A stretch of 8,682 nt of DNA from the NCBI GenBank assembly GCA_041688815.1, contig JBDNHK010000132.1:1-8682 (forward strand). The letters run 5' to 3'. Within the stretch, counting starts at the first letter, position 1. Each line of letters starts with the position of its first letter. Of this stretch, positions 7,900-8,682 are shown in pieces. A program made the translations under genes and the position numbers. The notes under the pieces were generated by a model that did not search any database, was not told the DNA's origin, and saw only the letters and a list, made by a program, of their open reading frames with translations. This stretch comes from Rhabdothermincola_A sp041688815. GTDB lineage: Bacteria > Actinomycetota > Acidimicrobiia > Acidimicrobiales > Acidimicrobilacustridaceae.

Positions 7900-7923
7900 C
7901 ACGATGTACGCTCATACATCGTG
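7900..7923 (+). promoter_or_regulatory. Inverted repeat, likely VapB operator over the vapB start
   Basis: CACGATGTA (7900-7908) and TACATCGTG (7915-7923) are perfect 9-bp inverted arms around a 6-base spacer. The right arm ends exactly with the GTG start codon of vapB. Ribbon-helix-helix antitoxins usually repress their own operon by binding palindromes at the promoter, so this is the probable operator. In the mRNA the element could form a hairpin only if transcription starts upstream of it. Confidence 0.7.
7906..7911 (+). promoter_or_regulatory. Possible -10 box of vapBC
   Basis: TACGCT fits the TANNNT pattern of a -10 element and lies inside the inverted repeat. The end of the box is 9 bases before the GTG at 7921, so transcription would begin at or within about three bases of the start codon. 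This gives a leaderless mRNA, consistent with the lack of a Shine-Dalgarno site. No clear -35 box is seen. Confidence 0.4.
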
Positions 7924-8202
7924 AAGCGGACGCAGATCTACCTCGACGAAGAACAGTCGAGACGCCTCAGTGAGCGGGCGGCGGCGACGGCCCGCACCCG
8001 GTCCGATCTGATCCGTGACGCGCTCGACCGGTACCTCGACGGCGACACCACCGAGGCGAGGCTGCGCAGCTATCGCGAGGCGATCGCCGCCACCGCCGGA
8101 GCCATCCCGCGGCTGCCTCCCGGGGAGGAGTACGTCGAGGCGATCCGGGCTGGGGATCAGTCCCGCGACGACGCTCTCGAGCGGCGATGGCGGCGGGGAT
8201 GA
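7921..8202 (+). CDS. vapB: Ribbon-helix-helix antitoxin (VapB-type)
   Basis: This 93-residue protein would neutralise the adjacent VapC toxin and repress the operon. The N terminus has the ribbon-helix-helix pattern: the DNA-reading strand RTQIYLD (3-9), helix EEQSRRLSERAAA (10-22), a turn and the second helix RSDLIRDALDRYL (27-39). The C-terminal tail, rich in charged residues (EEYVEAIRAGDQSRDDALER, ending RRWRRG), is the type of segment that wraps the PIN toxin. The start is the GTG at 7921: the predicted strand begins within three residues and the operator palindrome ends on this codon. The frame is open upstream to 7555, but that part is antisense to the helicase relic and should not be coding. 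No ribosome site is visible, which fits leaderless translation. The stop overlaps vapC as ATGA. Confidence 0.88.
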   Translation: MKRTQIYLDEEQSRRLSERAAATARTRSDLIRDALDRYLDGDTTEARLRSYREAIAATAGAIPRLPPGEEYVEAIRAGDQSRDDALERRWRRG

Positions 8203-8570
8203 GCATCGTCCTCGACACGACGGTGCTCATCGACGCCCTCCGGGGCGATCCGTCCGCCTTCGCGTGGCTGGGCGAGTTGGCGGAGCAACCGTCGTGCTCG
8301 GAGGTGACGAGGGTCGAGATCCTGCAGGGGTTGCGATCGCAGGAGCGCGCCGTCGCCGAGCGGCTGTTCGCCGGTCTGGCATGGGTGCCCGTCACCGAGT
8401 CCGTGGCCCGGCGGGCCGGTGAGTTCGGCCCGCAGTACCGCCGCAGCCACGCCACCGTCGGGACCAACGATCTGATCGTCGCCGCCACGGCGGTCGATCA
8501 GGGCCTGCCCGTCGCCACCTCGAACCTGAAGCACTTCCCGATGTTCGAGGATCTGGCGCGGCCCTACTGA
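8199..8570 (+). CDS. vapC: PIN-domain ribonuclease toxin VapC
   Basis: This 123-residue protein has the size and motifs of VapC toxins, Mg-dependent RNases that usually cleave tRNA or rRNA and stop translation when the antitoxin is lost. The acidic PIN residues are present: D6 in IVLDTTVLID, E40 in TRVEILQGL and D91 in GTNDLIVAATA. The last motif, VATSNLKHFPMF (105-116), has N109 where many VapCs carry Asp or Asn. The catalytic set therefore looks intact. I chose the ATG at 8199, which forms an ATGA overlap with the vapB stop and starts directly at the first beta strand. An ATG at 8187 would add only MAAG. The overlap predicts coupled translation with the antitoxin. The RNA target cannot be read from the sequence. 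Confidence 0.93.
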   Translation: MSIVLDTTVLIDALRGDPSAFAWLGELAEQPSCSEVTRVEILQGLRSQERAVAERLFAGLAWVPVTESVARRAGEFGPQYRRSHATVGTNDLIVAATAVDQGLPVATSNLKHFPMFEDLARPY

Positions 8571-8593
8571 GGACACGAGCCCCACCGCGCTGA

Positions 8594-8607
8594 CCAGCAG
8601 ACGCTGG
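8594..8607. other. Short hairpin after vapC
   Basis: CCAGC, loop AGAC, GCTGG is a perfect 5-bp stem 23 bases after the vapC stop. It lacks a T-run and is too short to be called a terminator with confidence. It overlaps the -35 region expected for the next gene. Confidence 0.25.
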
Positions 8608-8615
8608 CGGTTGAC

Positions 8616-8621
8616 TAACGT
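8616..8621 (+). promoter_or_regulatory. Possible -10 box for the gene starting at 8630
   Basis: TAACGT fits TANNNT and ends 8 bases before the ATG at 8630, so transcription could start at or next to the A of ATG. CTGACC at 8590-8595 resembles a -35 box, but the 20-base spacer is long. Confidence 0.4.
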
Positions 8622-8629
8622 CACCGTCC

Positions 8630-8682
8630 ATGGCCGACGAGAACGCTCCGATGAAGATCGACACCCCGTGGCGGCGTGATGC
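8630..8682 (+). CDS. Start of an unidentified gene, cut by the window edge
   Basis: An ATG at 8630 opens a frame that stays open to the edge, reading MADENAPMKIDTPWRRDA, a plausible polar N terminus. A -10-like box at a leaderless distance and the short gap after vapC support a real start. There is no Shine-Dalgarno site just upstream. Too little is visible (17 complete codons) to assign a family; no signal peptide or membrane segment is apparent. A random open frame of this length is quite possible, so the call rests on the promoter position. Confidence 0.45.
   Translation, partial: MADENAPMKIDTPWRRD

Noticed and set aside
7462..7902. Minus-strand frame of 146 codons as a separate gene
   Set aside because: Only its middle part (AVIEALVARHPDD to LITGKTP) resembles a protein, and that part is XPB helicase. 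The rest is out of frame, so it belongs to the pseudogene.
7555..7920. Upstream extension of the vapB frame to an ATG at 7555
   Set aside because: The extension is antisense to the helicase relic, lacks domain features, and would bury the operator and the ribbon-helix-helix strand inside the protein.
1..8682. CRISPR array within the window
   Set aside because: I saw no regularly spaced direct repeats of 25-40 bases. The gene-free stretches are too short and show only trivial 6-base tandem copies.

Overview
The window is GC-rich bacterial DNA. An XPB-type helicase relic, GTG starts and two apparently leaderless genes point to an actinobacterium-like host. That is an inference from style, not a taxonomic call. 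Most of the window is one minus-strand operon, read right to left from about 7186 to 149. It encodes the complete interference machinery of a type I-G (formerly I-U) CRISPR-Cas system: cas3, csx17 (cas8g), csb1 (cas7) and csb2 (a Cas5/Cas6-like fusion).

Operon (149-7186, minus). Cas3 is a helicase with its HD nuclease at the C terminus, the usual I-G arrangement. Csx17 is the large subunit, Csb1 the Cas7 backbone subunit, and Csb2 the crRNA-processing and capping subunit. All three junctions are 4-base overlaps: ATGA between cas3 and csx17, then GTGA twice. The four proteins are therefore probably made by coupled translation. Together they would form a crRNA-guided complex (Csb2, Csb1 repeats, Csx17) that recruits Cas3 to shred target DNA. 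No cas4/cas1, cas2 or CRISPR array is visible. Only 148 bases lie beyond csb2, so the adaptation genes could be outside the window or absent.

Decayed region (7187-7900). A noncoding leader of about 150 bases precedes cas3. Upstream of it, on the same strand, is a relic of the C-terminal half of an XPB/ERCC3-type DNA repair helicase. Its conserved motifs are spread over three frames and broken by an in-frame TAG, so it is a pseudogene.

Right part (7900-8682, plus). A VapBC toxin-antitoxin pair consists of a ribbon-helix-helix antitoxin and a PIN-domain ribonuclease toxin, joined by an ATGA overlap. A perfect 9-bp inverted repeat covers the antitoxin start codon and a probable -10 box, which suggests autorepression and a leaderless transcript. 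A new gene seems to start at 8630 and runs off the edge.

The CRISPR system belongs to a known subtype, so I do not claim a new system. The points most worth checking are the apparent lack of adjacent adaptation genes, the helicase relic, the overlapping operator of vapBC, and a possible internal translation start in csx17.
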